DNA of 64,000 bases from Heterobasidion occidentale (taxonomy: Eukaryota; Basidiomycota; Agaricomycetes; Russulales; Bondarzewiaceae), in assembly GCA_039111635.1 (NCBI GenBank), contig JBCAQO010000002.1, forward strand, positions 2,480,001 to 2,544,000. Direction: 5' to 3'. How positions within the stretch are numbered: position 1 is the stretch's first letter; the number at the start of each line of letters is the position of its first letter. A model generated the notes under the pieces. The model had not been told where the DNA came from. It did not search any database and saw only the letters and a list, made by a program, of their open reading frames with translations. The translations under genes were made by a program, and so were the position numbers. This document shows, piece by piece, positions 1 through 10,404 of this stretch.

Positions 1-2166
1 GGGGGGCTGGAATCTTCTCTTGGGTCGAGAAGGACAGTTGCGTGCCATGTGCCCGGGCTTCTTGCAAAAGAAGCACTTGCCTTCTTTGGCAAGTCGATCT
101 CTCTCCGCCGGAGTAAGCTTCTTGAAGCGAGTTTGGACAGCATCGGCCTCTATCTCCGCTGCGTCTACATCCATAGGTTCGTATTGGGGCTCCCTATCGT
201 GCCGGGGTGCCCTTTCGTCGTAAAATGTACGCGGCGTGTAGATTTGGAATTTTCCTTTTCGAAGGTCGTATGCTCGGTCCCTTGCGATGCGCATCCTTTC
301 GTGTTTCTTGGCCTTCTCGACTAGTTCTTCCCATGTCCCGTCTGTAGAGGGATCTTCATAAATTTCCTTTGCCAACCCCACTTGAGTCCTCGCAGGAAAT
401 GGGTCTTCTTGGTTTCTCCGTCTACACGGCAAGCGCCGCGAGCTGTTCAAACAGCTGAAGGTAGGTGTTAAACGATTCCTTTCCCTGATTGACTCGGGCC
501 AGTTTGTCACGAGCATCGGCTTCTTTGTTGAACTCCTCGAAGTCGGTGGCTATCTTTTTCGGACGGATGTGTAGCCGACCGTGTCTGCCCAAGTGTATTT
601 GTTCCAATCCTTCAGCGTGTTCTGGCCTGAGTGAAGTTTCTTGCCCATATCCCTGCAGATCCTTCCTTCATGTACGATAGAGCATAAGCAATTTTGGCGA
701 ATTCGTTCGCATAATCCTTCTTCCTGGCCAGGAACATCAGGTCGATTTCGTGGAGGAATTGCTCGGTTCGTTTTCTGTTTCCACTGAAGGTGGTGGGTTT
801 GGCCATAGCTGGTCCCTTGGACTCATTGTTTCCAGTATCTGCCGACATTGTATCGGGTGGGGGCTCTGGATCATTAGGCGGTTCCTGATCTTCACTTGGT
901 GCTTCAAAATACTCCGGTTCGGGGACAAACTCCGGTGTTGGGGCTCGGAAGTCTTCTTGGGGAGCGGTCTCCTGTATAAGGGGATGTAGGGGAGTGTTTC
1001 TTCTAGAGATTCGACTTCCACTGGCTGTTTCTCTGGGTAGAGTATGTATGTGCGGTCTTGGCGAGTCACGATGCCGATTTGCCGGTGATTCAGGCTTGTC
1101 GAAGGTCTTTCTTGCGACGTAGTCCTCGACCTTAACGAGGTGTAGGTTGGGTCCTGCGTGGACGATCTTTCCTTCCCAAGCCGCGTACTCGTATTCACTC
1201 TTGCCTTGTTGTTGGAAGAATCCGGTGAGGATTCCCGCGTAGTAGAAGTGTGCTTTTCTTTCGTCGTAATAAAGTTGATCCTTGTCGACGTCTTCGGGTA
1301 AGTCTCCGTAGACTTCTGCTGGGTCTGTTCTATAGCCGGGAGGGTATCCCGCTGCGACTTCGTCCGTTGTTCTTTATTCTTTGAAGAAGAAGGGTACTGC
1401 CTGTCTTCTTCCGGCTTGTAAGGCTTCTTGTAAGTCTGGGTCCCTTTTGATAATTTCATTGATGGAAATATCAATTTGGTCGATGAGTTGGATGATCTCG
1501 GAGAATGTGTGTCCCGAGATGAGGGTTCGGAGATGATAAGTTTTGTGGGCGAAACTCTCCTCTCTGACAATAAAAACGATCCTTCGATTTCTGTTCGGAC
1601 TGGCGGAGAGTTAGGGGCTTCCAGTGTGTCTTCCTAGGTGAGGAGAAGGTCCAGTGGATGAGGATTGAGACGTGGTCTCTGTTCTCCTTGGTCTTGACGA
1701 GTTCCACTCTGATTCCGTCTGTGTCGATATTCCTTGCGATGGTTCTTCTGAGATCGGGGATAACGGCGACGGGGAAATCATCTGGTCTTCCGTCGTGTAT
1801 CTCGACGCAGTTCCTTGCTCTGATGACGTCGGGCTCTCCGTTGTCCGTGAGTGTAAACGGTGTCTTTGGTTCGTTGACGAAGCAAATCCCAGAAAATCTA
1901 TATCCAGTTTTAAGGAGATCTATAAATATTTCGGGTGCTTGTTGTAGCCTGAGTGTGGCTATTCCTGAATAGACTTTCCTGGGTTCCGGTGTCTTGCGAC
2001 TTCTATGGCTCCGGGGTTGTTTATTCTTCCTTGAGGAGTCGCTACTGGGGTCGCCGTTAGGTTTACCCTGTTGGCGATTGCTAAAATGTTGTTGACTGAT
2101 GAGAGAAAGAGCTGTCTCTGCTGGGGATCCAGCTTGAATAGGGTAGGGATAAAAGAGCTCGTTCAA
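1..2166 (-). pseudogene. Gag polyprotein (N-terminal two thirds, frame-broken)
   Basis: Structural protein of the retroelement. From the ATG just inside the LTR (2166) the frame can be followed, with about two shifts, continuously into the Gag core that begins MAKPTTFSG at about 805, so the native Gag is about 730 codons. The first 450 codons form an extension with no domain I recognise. It contains a helical stretch near 1400-1520 (FSEIIQLIDQIDISINEII) and an aromatic stretch near 1180-1260 (LYYDERKAHFYYAGIL). The conserved core (retrotransposon gag domain) follows at about 800-250. The CCHC knuckle (CFFCKKPGHMARNC in the sister copy) lies at about 45-90. Two or more indels break it, so this copy is unlikely to make full-length Gag. 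Confidence 0.75.
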
Positions 2167-2167
2167 G
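2156..2167 (-). other. Putative self-priming primer-binding site
   Basis: The first bases inside the LTR (minus strand CTTGAACGAGCT) do not resemble a tRNA 3' end, which would normally start TGG. The ten bases TGAACGAGCT are instead perfectly complementary to AGCTCGTTCA inside the LTR (2607-2616 here, 10752-10761 in the other LTR). That LTR sequence lies about 31 bp downstream of a TAAATA box, where a transcript should start. This is the arrangement used by Tf1/sushi-type elements, which prime minus-strand synthesis with the 5' end of their own RNA. The mechanism is inferred; the match itself is seen. Confidence 0.55.
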
Positions 2168-2999
2168 TGTTAGGTCGGAGACCTATCACGTGCACCGATG
2201 CATGAAGGGGTCCCTAGGCTAAACCTCCACTGGTTCGTATAGTCGTAGACTCCAATGGATAAAGACGATGGATCGTCTTTGGCTCTTTGAGGAACTCGGG
2301 GTCGCTGTCTGCTTTGTTCTCGAAGAGATTGAGAAGGTGATCTTCGAGGTCTTCTCGATGGTGAGGAGGAACCGGATGATCTTCTCCTGTCCAACAGATG
2401 ACACGAGGGGGTGTCCAACTGAGAACACGGAAGGCAGCTAGTCCAGTATAGAAGCGAATGAGTAGAGGGAGGGGAGGGAAGGGAGACGAGTCCAGTGCTT
2501 CATCAGACCGTGTAAAGAGTTTCTCAGATCTGACAGAGATCACGAAGCGTGGGCTAGGAAGGTAGCCAGACGCCGGGTGCAGTGTAGAGATCGAGTGTAT
2601 TACAGGTGAACGAGCTGAGCTTCTTAGAAGCTCATCTCGGCTATTTACGTACAGAAGTGTCTAGGGCAGGATTAAGATCGGGTCCGTGCGCTTCTCAGGT
2701 ACCGAAGTCAACGATCGAGATCCGTAAGCTAGAATACCTCATCGACCTGCCATATAACCAAATATAGTAATTCAATCACTAAGGTCCATCCACATCTTCG
2801 ATCGATCAAGAACCAGGAACGGGGGTCAGGAACCAATGTCTGTCCACATCAAGAATCAGGAACTAGAAGTCAGCGTTCACGCATCAGCATGTAAATGGTA
2901 AGGAGTCATGGAAAGTAGTCCGAGTCTGCAACAAGTCCGAAGCACTTGACCAGCCCATCCACTCACGTGCGAAGCACGTGTTAGGACGCGGTCCTAACA
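2168..2999 (-). repeat. LTR of the minus-strand copy (832 bp)
   Basis: Ends are TGTTAGG...CCTAACA. It aligns along its whole length, inverted, with 10369-11202, with only scattered substitutions and small indels, so the two LTRs come from closely related copies. The minus-strand 5' end holds the same two short hairpins seen in the other LTR (2964-2999). Reading frames of about 100 codons inside it occur in both LTRs on the same repeat sequence and show no protein family; I treat them as chance. Confidence 0.92.
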
Positions 3000-4030
3000 G
3001 GGACCAGCTATGGCCAAACCCACCACCTTCAGTGGAAACAGAAAACGAACCGAGCAATTCCTCCACGAAATCGACCTGATGTTCCTGGCCAGGAAGAAGG
3101 ATTATGCGAACGAATTCGCCAAAATTGCTTATGCTCTATCGTACATGAAGGAAGGATCTGCAGGGATATGGGCAAGAAACTTCACTCAGGCCAGGAACAC
3201 GCTGAAGGATTGGAACAAATACACTTGGGCAGACACGGTCGGCTACACATCCGTCCGAAAAAAGATAGCCACCGACTTCGAGGAGTTCAACAAAGAAGCC
3301 GATGCTCGTGACAAACTGGCCCGAGTCAATCAGGGAAAGGAATCGTTTAACACCTACCTTCAGCTGTTTGAACAGCTCGCGGCGCTTGCCGGTGTAGACG
3401 GAGAAACCAAGAAGACCCATTTCCTGCGAGGACTCAAGTGGGAGTTGGCAAAGGAAATTTATGAAGATCCCTCTACAGACGGGACATGGGAAGAACTAGT
3501 CGAGAAGGCCAAGAAACACGAAAGGATGCGCATCGCAAGGGACCGAGCATACGACCTTCGAAAAGGAAAATTCCAAATCTACACGCCGCGTACATTTTAC
3601 GACGAAAGGGCACCCCCACGGCACGATAGGGAGCCCCAATACGAACCTATGGATGTAGACGCAGCGGAGATAGAGGCCGATGCTGTCCAAACTCGCTTCA
3701 AGAAGCTTACTCCGGCGGAGAGAGATCGACTTGCCAAAGAAGGCAAGTGCTTCTTTTGCAAGAAGCCCGGGCACATGGCACGCAACTGTCCTTCTCGACC
3801 CAAGAGAAGATTCCAGCCCCCCCCGTCGCAGACCAGTGCGCGAAACAGAAATGGACGAAGGACAATTCGATGATGAAGACATCGAAGAAGGAAAGACAGA
3901 GTCAACACATCCGCCAGATGAATGGGACTCAGTATGGAAGAAATCGAGGAAGTTCGAGCCTTTAGTGACTCGAAGAATTTTTAAAGCCTCTCCCATCGGC
4001 AGCGGATGTGGAGAGTAGGATTCTTGCAGG
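3000..4030 (+). pseudogene. Gag core and nucleocapsid, 5'-truncated
   Basis: An open frame from 3001 to 3873 encodes the capsid-like core (WARNFTQARNTLKDWNKYTW near residue 55) and a CX2CX4HX4C zinc knuckle (CFFCKKPGHMARNC) near residue 250, followed by a basic tail. ATG at 3010 is an internal codon of the longer Gag visible in the minus-strand copy, not a native start. After the knuckle there is a run of eight C (about 3817-3825). Downstream of it, an acidic stretch (DDEDIEEGKTES) reads in another frame up to about 3960. That break may be an indel in the C-run or a translational slip joining Gag to Pol; I cannot tell which. Confidence 0.8.
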
Positions 4031-5190
4031 AAATTGGTACGCTCCTCTGGCCAGTAAAGATGCTGACCAAGAGCATGGACATCCAGATGTATTGTATCTT
4101 TCGGAAATGAAATCACATGGTGCACCATCCCTCTGACTCGAGACAATGCTCATAGGCAAGAATAGAAAAGCTGCTACACAGGCACTGGTGGACAGTGGAG
4201 CCACCGGAATCTTCATGCACCCTCGCTTCGTAGAAGCACATCGAATCACCACACATAAAACCCCCGCCCCTATCCCAGTCAGTATGGTCCAGAACACCGA
4301 GTTCAAAGGAGGACCTATTACACGATTCGCCAACCTCAAATTACAGGTTCTAGGCGAAAAAGGGGGGTCGCATACAGAATCAGCAAGATTCTATATCGCG
4401 GAAATAGGAAAAGAGGACGTCATTTTAGGAACCGACTGGTTACTAGAACATAACCCAGAAGTCGACTGGCATGCCTACGGGCTACATTTTACCAGATGCC
4501 CGCCCTCCTGCCAAATAAAAGGAGGACCGGTAAAAGCTAAAAGAGCTACAAGAAAACCAGGACGTCCTAAACCAAGCATACGGCGCATGGAAACAGTACC
4601 GCAAACGGGCGACTACTCAATACCAGTGCAAAAGCCGGGAAAAGCAGTACCAGGTCGGAAAGTGGGAAACACCACAGTACCACATCCGCGGACAATACCT
4701 ACAAGTCCGGAGTTCACAACTCGAAGGTTGAATGCCGAACGTCTGAAGGCCCGAACCAGAAATTATAAGGTTCCGACATGGGCTGAAGAAGATGTTCCGG
4801 AGGACGGTGACGGACTTCCGGCACTTCCCTCCAAGGATCTTGAAGAAGATGGAGTCTATCTCGTTAGATGCCTGGAAACGGGAACATTACAGGCATTAGA
4901 ATTATACAACGACTCCGAAGAAGGCGTCGATATACATCACGCCGAAACCACGGAACTTCCATACGCCAACACACTGGCACAAGGAAGCAAACCTGCCAAA
5001 GCATCGACAGGGAAACAAACAAAGCACACCAACTCGCAAAGACTTGCAGAAGAAGCTGCTAAAGGGAAACCCGAACTATCCTTCGAAGAAATAGTGCCGA
5101 AGGAATACTGGAATTATAGGAAGGTTTTCGAAGTCGACAAAGGGACAACTACCGCTCTCTCGACCTTGGGATCACAAAATAGAGATCAAA
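4021..5190 (+). pseudogene. Retroelement protease region of Pol
   Basis: The frame begins before 4146 behind one in-frame TGA (about 4131). It encodes an aspartic protease with the active-site motif ALVDSGATGIFMHP around 4180-4220 and the flap/second-half motif ILGTDWLLEHNP near 4425-4455. The enzyme would cleave the Gag-Pol polyprotein as a homodimer. The following 200 residues are a charged, Pro-rich linker without a recognised domain (TRRLNAERLKARTRNY near 4720). A frame change near 5140-5160 leads into the RT (SRPWDHKIEIKEGM). Confidence 0.82.
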
Positions 5191-6490
5191 GAAGGAATGG
5201 ATCACTCGCTCAAACCCAAGCTATACAGTCTTAGCCCTGGAGAGCAAGTGGAACTCAAGAAATTCATAGACGAAAACCTCCAGAAAGGATTCATCAGAGA
5301 ATCCAAATCGCACATGGCATCCCCGTTCTTCTTCATCAAGAAAAAGAACGGAAAACTACGACCAGTAATGGATTATCGCAAACTCAACGAAATAACAATC
5401 AAGAACAAGTACCCTTGCCGATTATTCAAGAATTACTGGACCTTCTAGCCGAAGCCGTATACTTTTCACTAATGGATGTCAATACAGGATATAACAACGT
5501 ACGCATAAGAAGGAAGCGAGAAACTGGCCGCGTTCGTCACCAATTAGGAATGTACGAACCTCTGGTGATGTTCTTTGGATTAACCAACTCGCTGGCAACA
5601 TTCCAAACTATGATGAACGCCCTCTTCAAAGACCTCATCTATGCCGGATTAGTGGCAATCTATATGGACGACATCCTAGTATTCTCTAAAACAATGGACG
5701 ACCACATCAAGACAGTGCGAAAGGTTTTACAGATCTTACAAGACAACGATCTGTATCTACAACCCTCGAAGTGCCACTTCCACAAAAAGAAAATCGACTA
5801 TCTTGGATATGTTATATCACACGGACATCTGGAAATGGACCCGATTAAAGTGGCCGGCATTATGGACTGGCCAACCCCTGGAAAAGTCAAGGAAGTGCAA
5901 TCATTTTTAGGTTTTTGCAATTTTTATCGCAGGTTTATCAAAGATTACTCAAAAATAGCACGACCGCTATTTGAGTTAACACGGAAGAAACGCACCTGGG
6001 ATTGGACACCAGCATGCGAAGACGCATTTCAAACGCTAAAACGAATATTTACAGAATCTCCGGTGCTCGTTATGCCAGACACAAGGAACCCGTTTCGCAT
6101 TGAATGCGATGCTTCCGACTTCGCCACCGGAGCAGTTTTATCACAAGTCGCCAAAGATGGAAAATGGCACCCATGTGCTTATATCTCCAAGTCGCTCTCA
6201 CCAACAGAAACGCTACTACACAATCTAAGATAAAGAGTTGCTGGCAGTCGTTCGAGCTTTTGAAGCTTGGCGACACTATCTGGAAGGCGCCGACCACCCG
6301 GTAGACGTCTGGACGGACCACAAGAACCTCGAATGGTTCCGGTCAAGCCAGAAATTAAACCGTCGGCAAGCACGATGGTCACTCTACCTCTCGCGTTTTT
6401 CGACTACAAGTTGACGCACAAGGCGGGAGTCACTAATAAATCCGACGGTCTGTCACGGCATCCAGACCATAAAAAGGGGGTGGAATTTGA
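5150..6490 (+). pseudogene. Reverse transcriptase and RNase H of Pol
   Basis: RT copies element RNA into DNA. Visible blocks in order: SPFFFIKKKNGKLRPVMDYR (about 5320-5380), a frame break near 5410, SLMDVNTGYNNV with the first catalytic Asp (about 5467), FGLTNSLATFQTMMN (about 5575), and the catalytic YMDD box in AIYMDDILVFS (about 5660-5690). A connection segment DYLGYVISHGHLEMDP follows. RNase H starts with FRIECDASDFATGAVLSQ (about 6095), continues after a frame break at 6229 ([14 protein letters not shown]), reaches TDHKNLEWF (about 6313), and breaks again near 6400 ([10 protein letters not shown]...SDGLSRHP). All catalytic motifs are recognisable, so decay is recent or the breaks are sequencing errors. 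Confidence 0.9.
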
Positions 6491-7925
6491 CAATTCAGGC
6501 GAAACACTCTTGGAGCCCAAACTTTTCAATAACACAGAAAAGATCAGAAGACCTTTCGCAGAAATCAATGCCATCAATACAGACAACAGTTGGGACCCTC
6601 ATCAAATACTTCACATTAGGGCAACTGGACGAGGAGGCGTTACCATAATAGACGATGACCTCCGGAAACGAATCATTGAAGAAAACAGGAAAGACGAATG
6701 GCTATTAGAAACCCTAGCCAAGATTAAAACCTTAGGACCTCGGAACATGAAGAAAGGTTTACAAGAATGGAACGAAGAAGAAGGATTGGTCCTTCACCGA
6801 GGAAAAATATATGTTCTCGGAACGAACAACTTCGTCAAGATATCATCAAATTAAACCATGACAATCTAGCAGCAGGACATCCAGGACAAAGAGGAACTCT
6901 AGCCTTAGTCGGACAGGAATTTACTTGGCCAGGAATATCAAACACAGTTCACCAATACGTGGAAGGATGCGCCATCTGTCAATCCACCAAGAACAAACAC
7001 ACAATCCTACCATGGTACCATTGCAACCAACAGAAATCCCAGATCGACCCTTCGGAACAATAACCATGGATTTTATTACAGATCTACCAGAATCAAACGG
7101 ATACGACTCGCTACATGTAGTAACCGATCGATTCACCAAAACTGCAGTAATAACTCCATGCCTGAAAACCATCGACTCTGATGGAACGGCCAAAATCTTG
7201 CTAGAAAACACCTGGAGACGCTATGGACTGCCAGATAAAATCATATCGGATAGAGGAACTTCAATTCACTTCAAAGTAGCGCAAGCCCTGCTCAAAGAAT
7301 TAGGAATCAAATCCGCTTTAAGCACAGCCTATCACCCACAGACGGACGGGGCTACTGAACGAATGAATCAGGAACTAGAACAATACCTGAGAGCGTTTTG
7401 CAGTTCTTCACAGGACGATTGGGCCGGATTAATTCCCTACGCGGAATATGCCCACAACACCCATCAGCACTCAGCCACGCAGAAGTCACCATTTGAACTT
7501 CTCCACGGATATCAACCACGGGCTTACCCAGCCATCATCGGAAACACGAATGTCCCCACCGCCGACGCTCACCTCGAAGCTCTGCAACGTGCTAGGAAGG
7601 AAGCACAAGCCAGCCTCGAAATTGCAAGCCGAAGCCATGAGGATCCAGCACGACCGTTTTGGAACGGACCTGCCGCCTTTCAAGAAAGGAGATCAAGTAT
7701 GGCTTGATGGGAAGAACATCCACACCGATCACCCATCAGAGAAAACTGAGACCCAAACGCTTTGGGCCATTTGAAATCACTGACACCATAGGAAATGTCA
7801 ACTTCAGGTTGAAACTGCCCAACAGCTGGAAGCGCATTCACAACGTTTCCATGCTAGTCGACTCACGCCCTACAAGGAAAACGAGGTCTATGGTCCGAAC
7901 TACCCTAAACCGGCTCCGGACCTGA
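6490..7925 (+). pseudogene. Integrase of Pol
   Basis: Joins the cDNA to the host genome. The zinc-binding HHCC module spans about 6855-7000 (GHPGQRGTLAL..., CAICQSTKNKH). The catalytic core carries the DD35E triad: D in TITMDFITDLP (about 7070), D in KIISDRGTSIHF (about 7240) and E in ATERMNQELEQYL (about 7360). A GPY/F-like module ([12 protein letters not shown], about 7745-7780) follows and leads to the chromodomain. Frame changes lie near 6845, 7010, 7620, 7745 and 7860. Confidence 0.9.
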
Positions 7926-8095
7926 TCGAAGAGCAAGAAGAATTCGAAGTCGAAGCCATCGTCGGAGCTAGGCGCTTCGGACAATGGAAGATCCTGCAGT
8001 ACCTGATCAAATGGAAGGGCTACCCGGAATCGGACAACTCTTGGGAAGCCGCGGCAAACGTCACTAACGCACAAGAAGCCATAAAGGACTTCTAA
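7922..8095 (+). pseudogene. C-terminal chromodomain of the integrase
   Basis: An in-frame 57-codon module ends at a TAA (8093-8095). It contains the chromodomain signature (FEVEAIVGAR, then YLIKWKGYPESDNSWEAA). In chromoviruses this module binds modified histones and directs integration towards particular chromatin. The aromatic-cage positions, including WKGY and SW, are kept, which suggests histone binding if expressed. It marks the element as a chromovirus and is the normal end of Pol in this group. Confidence 0.92.
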
Positions 8096-8145
8096 AGCCG
8101 GCACCCACGGCTGTCAAAGGATAGGAAGCTTCCATTCTGGCCCTG

Positions 8146-8499
8146 GTGATCGAATTAGAACTCAACAGAGTAGCCGAAGAAGATCAAATCCGAAAGAAGC
8201 TCGAGAAGCATCCGATCAGAAAGAAGCTTCTCGCTACAGGATTAGCTATCCCCCAGATCATGGAAGAGATCAACAAACGGATGACGCAGCTAAAGAGGCC
8301 GCCCCTGGTTCCTCGATCAAAAGTGCCACCACCGGCGATCAACGATCGAGAAGCGCAGCCAAAGAAGCCCAATATAGACTCGTCTCGATCAAAGCTACAG
8401 CAGAAGCGATCGGACAACTCTAATTGGCGGGCTCAAGCATACCAGGAGCTACAAAAGCAGACCAACCGAGGATTGGCATGGCCAGGCAAACGGCTATGA
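8146..8499 (+). other. Charged frame just after the chromodomain
   Basis: An open frame of 117 codons that is Lys/Arg/Gln-rich (RKKLEKHPIRKKLLATG near its start) with a predicted helical look. It sits 50 bp after the Pol stop in a different frame, so it may be a C-terminal extension of Pol reached through another indel or a separate product. No domain recognised. It overlaps no other convincing coding frame. Confidence 0.35.
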
Positions 8500-8761
8500 C
8501 CCCTTTCGACCCCACTCTGTCCACAGTAGCCGTTTATACCGTCGTCGCGACTCTTGCTCTCACCGCTGTCTCCATCGCTATCGCCCTTGTCCTCGGATCC
8601 CTTCACGCCGCCGCCACCATTGGCATCTCCTCCGTCATATAAAAGACACCCTGCATTGGACAGATACATTCCTCAGCATCCCAGCTACAACTCAAATGTC
8701 CCTTGCCCCCGCACACCTCTTCTTACACAACTCTCCCCGCTCTATTTCTTAGCAACATCAG

Positions 8762-10357
8762 AATGTCTTCCGCTAACGCTCCCCTCACGCCTCCAACACC
8801 TCCTCCCCCAACCCCTCATTCCTGCGCACCATCTCCCGCCTACTACCACACCCACGATCGTTGACGACACAGACTAGATTACGACAGCGAGGATGACATC
8901 CCCTCGGAAGGTGGTCTGAGGGGTCACGGATCCCCCTTACAGAATTTGTATTCTCGTTTCCGGCCGAAATGCCAAACCCCCCACATCGCAGTTCCTCCGT
9001 TGGCTTTCGCTATTCACAACGACAACCTCTCCTCCGAATCCGCGCCATACCCAACCCCTTCACGACATCCGTCTCTACCAGGACCTGGAGACGAATAATA
9101 GCGTTTACCACCTCACACTCGCAGAAGACGAAGCCCCTATCATTCTGAACCAGCCTGCCTGAGGAACCCCCGTGCTTTCCTTTTCTATTTACAGCAAGCA
9201 GTCTGGGCGCAAGCCTATCAGGTTTCTCTGGACCACTCAATCAGACCAAGCCATCCTCCTCGCCAACCTCACCGTCACTCCTACCGCATGAAAGGTTGCT
9301 CAATCTACCCGCCATCCGCAACGACATGGTAAATTACAACTGGGAGGGATCTTTACCACCAGCTCCATCCTCATACAGGCGCCACACTCCATACCGCCTG
9401 GCTCGACGTACTGGCTCGAATCCACTACAAGGAAAAACACGATCCGCTGGGTCCGATTCGCAGGGAACAAATGGAGCACGTCTGGAGATCGAAGAGTATG
9501 TCCCTAAAGGGCTACTGCCGAGCCCACCTCCTTCCCATAACAGTCGAGGGGTTCACCCCATTGCGTGCTACTGGCCTGGCGGATGTACCCGGAGGATAAC
9601 GTTAGGCCCTGGGTCATGACAAACCGGATATTACAGGAACAGGGTTTCACCAGATTGACGCTGAAGAACTAATGGGTTGTCGATCCCCCGCCGACACCGA
9701 ACCCGAAGCTCCTAGCAGCAGAACCTTTCGGCCACCAACGAGGAGACCGCCGAATTCATGCGGCCCACCAGTCCCCCTTACGACCCAGAACAAGTCGTCC
9801 AGGATCGCCAGGTACTTTTGGCCGCTACCGGTACCACCCCGTCACCCCCTGCTGTGTCCCCATCCCCCCCTTACTCGGACGACACCCAATCCTGTCATTG
9901 TCAACGAAGCCTACCCCACATTCGACGGACGTTCATGTCGCAACTGAGAAGGATGCCTGCCGACGCCATGGACTCCGAAAACGCTTGGCCTACCCCTCCT
10001 GCTCTCCTGCCTTCTCCACCCACCGACCCCTCCACTCGTACCTGCTGGGAATGCGGACGCGCCGGCCATCTCGTCGTGGGATGTCCAATCACGGGCATTC
10101 GCCAAAGAACGGACGTTATGGCACGCAGCTTTCTTCAAGACTACGATAGGCATCGCATGCAGTCCCGGCGCCTTCGTCTACAGATGGATAGGACGGCTGA
10201 GGAATACGGGTACCACAAGCAGGCGTTAGACCACTTGATCGACACAGCTAACTGGACCGGATACCCTGCTCGGAGCATCCCCACCTTCGACGAAGTCCAC
10301 CTGAGGAGACCCGCCCCTACCATCGGTGCACCCGCCAAGCGCCGAAGACTTGTATAG
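8762..10357 (+). pseudogene. Post-Pol reading frame with a second CCHC zinc knuckle
   Basis: About 500 codons of protein-like sequence are spread over several frames between Pol and the polypurine tract. The parts are a Pro-rich N-terminus (8762-8870), LYQDLETNNSVYHLTLAEDE (about 9075), FLWTTQSDQAILLANLTVT (about 9225), HTAWLDVLARIHYKEKHDPL (about 9390) and an intact 199-codon end (9758-10357). The intact end carries CWECGRAGHLVVGC, a CX2CX4HX4C knuckle, an Arg-rich helical stretch and a nuclear-signal-like AKRRRLV tail. The knuckle resembles nucleocapsid modules but is not a copy of the Gag knuckle upstream. No known function. Its place, just before the PPT, is where env or extra ORFs sit in other retroelements, but nothing here looks like an envelope protein (no signal peptide or membrane span). 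Confidence 0.55.
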
Positions 10358-10368
10358 AGAGGGGGTAG
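10356..10368 (+). other. Polypurine tract
   Basis: AGAGAGGGGGTAG directly precedes the LTR start TGTTAGG at 10369. This is the expected place for the primer of plus-strand DNA synthesis. It overlaps the stop codon of the post-Pol frame by two bases, so coding sequence runs right up to the LTR. Confidence 0.75.
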
Positions 10369-10404
10369 TGTTAGGACCGCGTCCTAACACGTGCTTCGCA
10401 CGTG
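10369..10404 (+). repeat. Twin hairpins at the LTR terminus
   Basis: TGTTAGGAC-CGC-GTCCTAACA (10369-10389) is a perfect 9-bp stem. CACGTGC-TTC-GCACGTG (10388-10404) is a perfect 7-bp stem holding two CACGTG E-box palindromes. The same structure closes the other LTR (2964-2999). The first hairpin places an inverted copy of the integrase-recognised end inside the LTR. Confidence 0.8.

Larger units (their letters stand above)
1..2999 (-). mobile_element. 5' part of a minus-strand Ty3/gypsy chromovirus copy, open at the left edge
   Basis: Read on the minus strand, this is an LTR (2999 to 2168), a primer-binding region, then a long gag frame running off the window at position 1. Positions 1 to about 820 are a near-identical inverted copy of about 3000 to 3826, so the two copies belong to one family. 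The outer LTR end (CCTAACA on the plus strand, 2993-2999) directly abuts the gag interior of the plus-strand copy at 3000. The simplest reading is that this copy inserted into the other in opposite orientation, and that its pol and second LTR lie left of the window. Autointegration or a later inversion would give the same junction. The gag frame here carries at least two breaks that the plus copy lacks. Confidence 0.85.

Noticed and set aside
737..1570. A 277-codon Ser/Thr/Pro-rich minus-strand frame
   Set aside because: Shadow of gag. The neighbouring frame reads a more plausible protein that joins in-frame to the Gag core.
2214..2543. About 110-codon frames inside the LTRs (also 10825-11151)
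   Set aside because: Present in both LTRs because the LTRs are copies; overlapping frames are equally open and show no domain. R/U5 sequence, not a gene.
8762..10357. Post-Pol frame as an envelope gene
   Set aside because: No signal peptide, transmembrane span or glycosylation-rich ectodomain; it ends in a zinc knuckle and basic tail.
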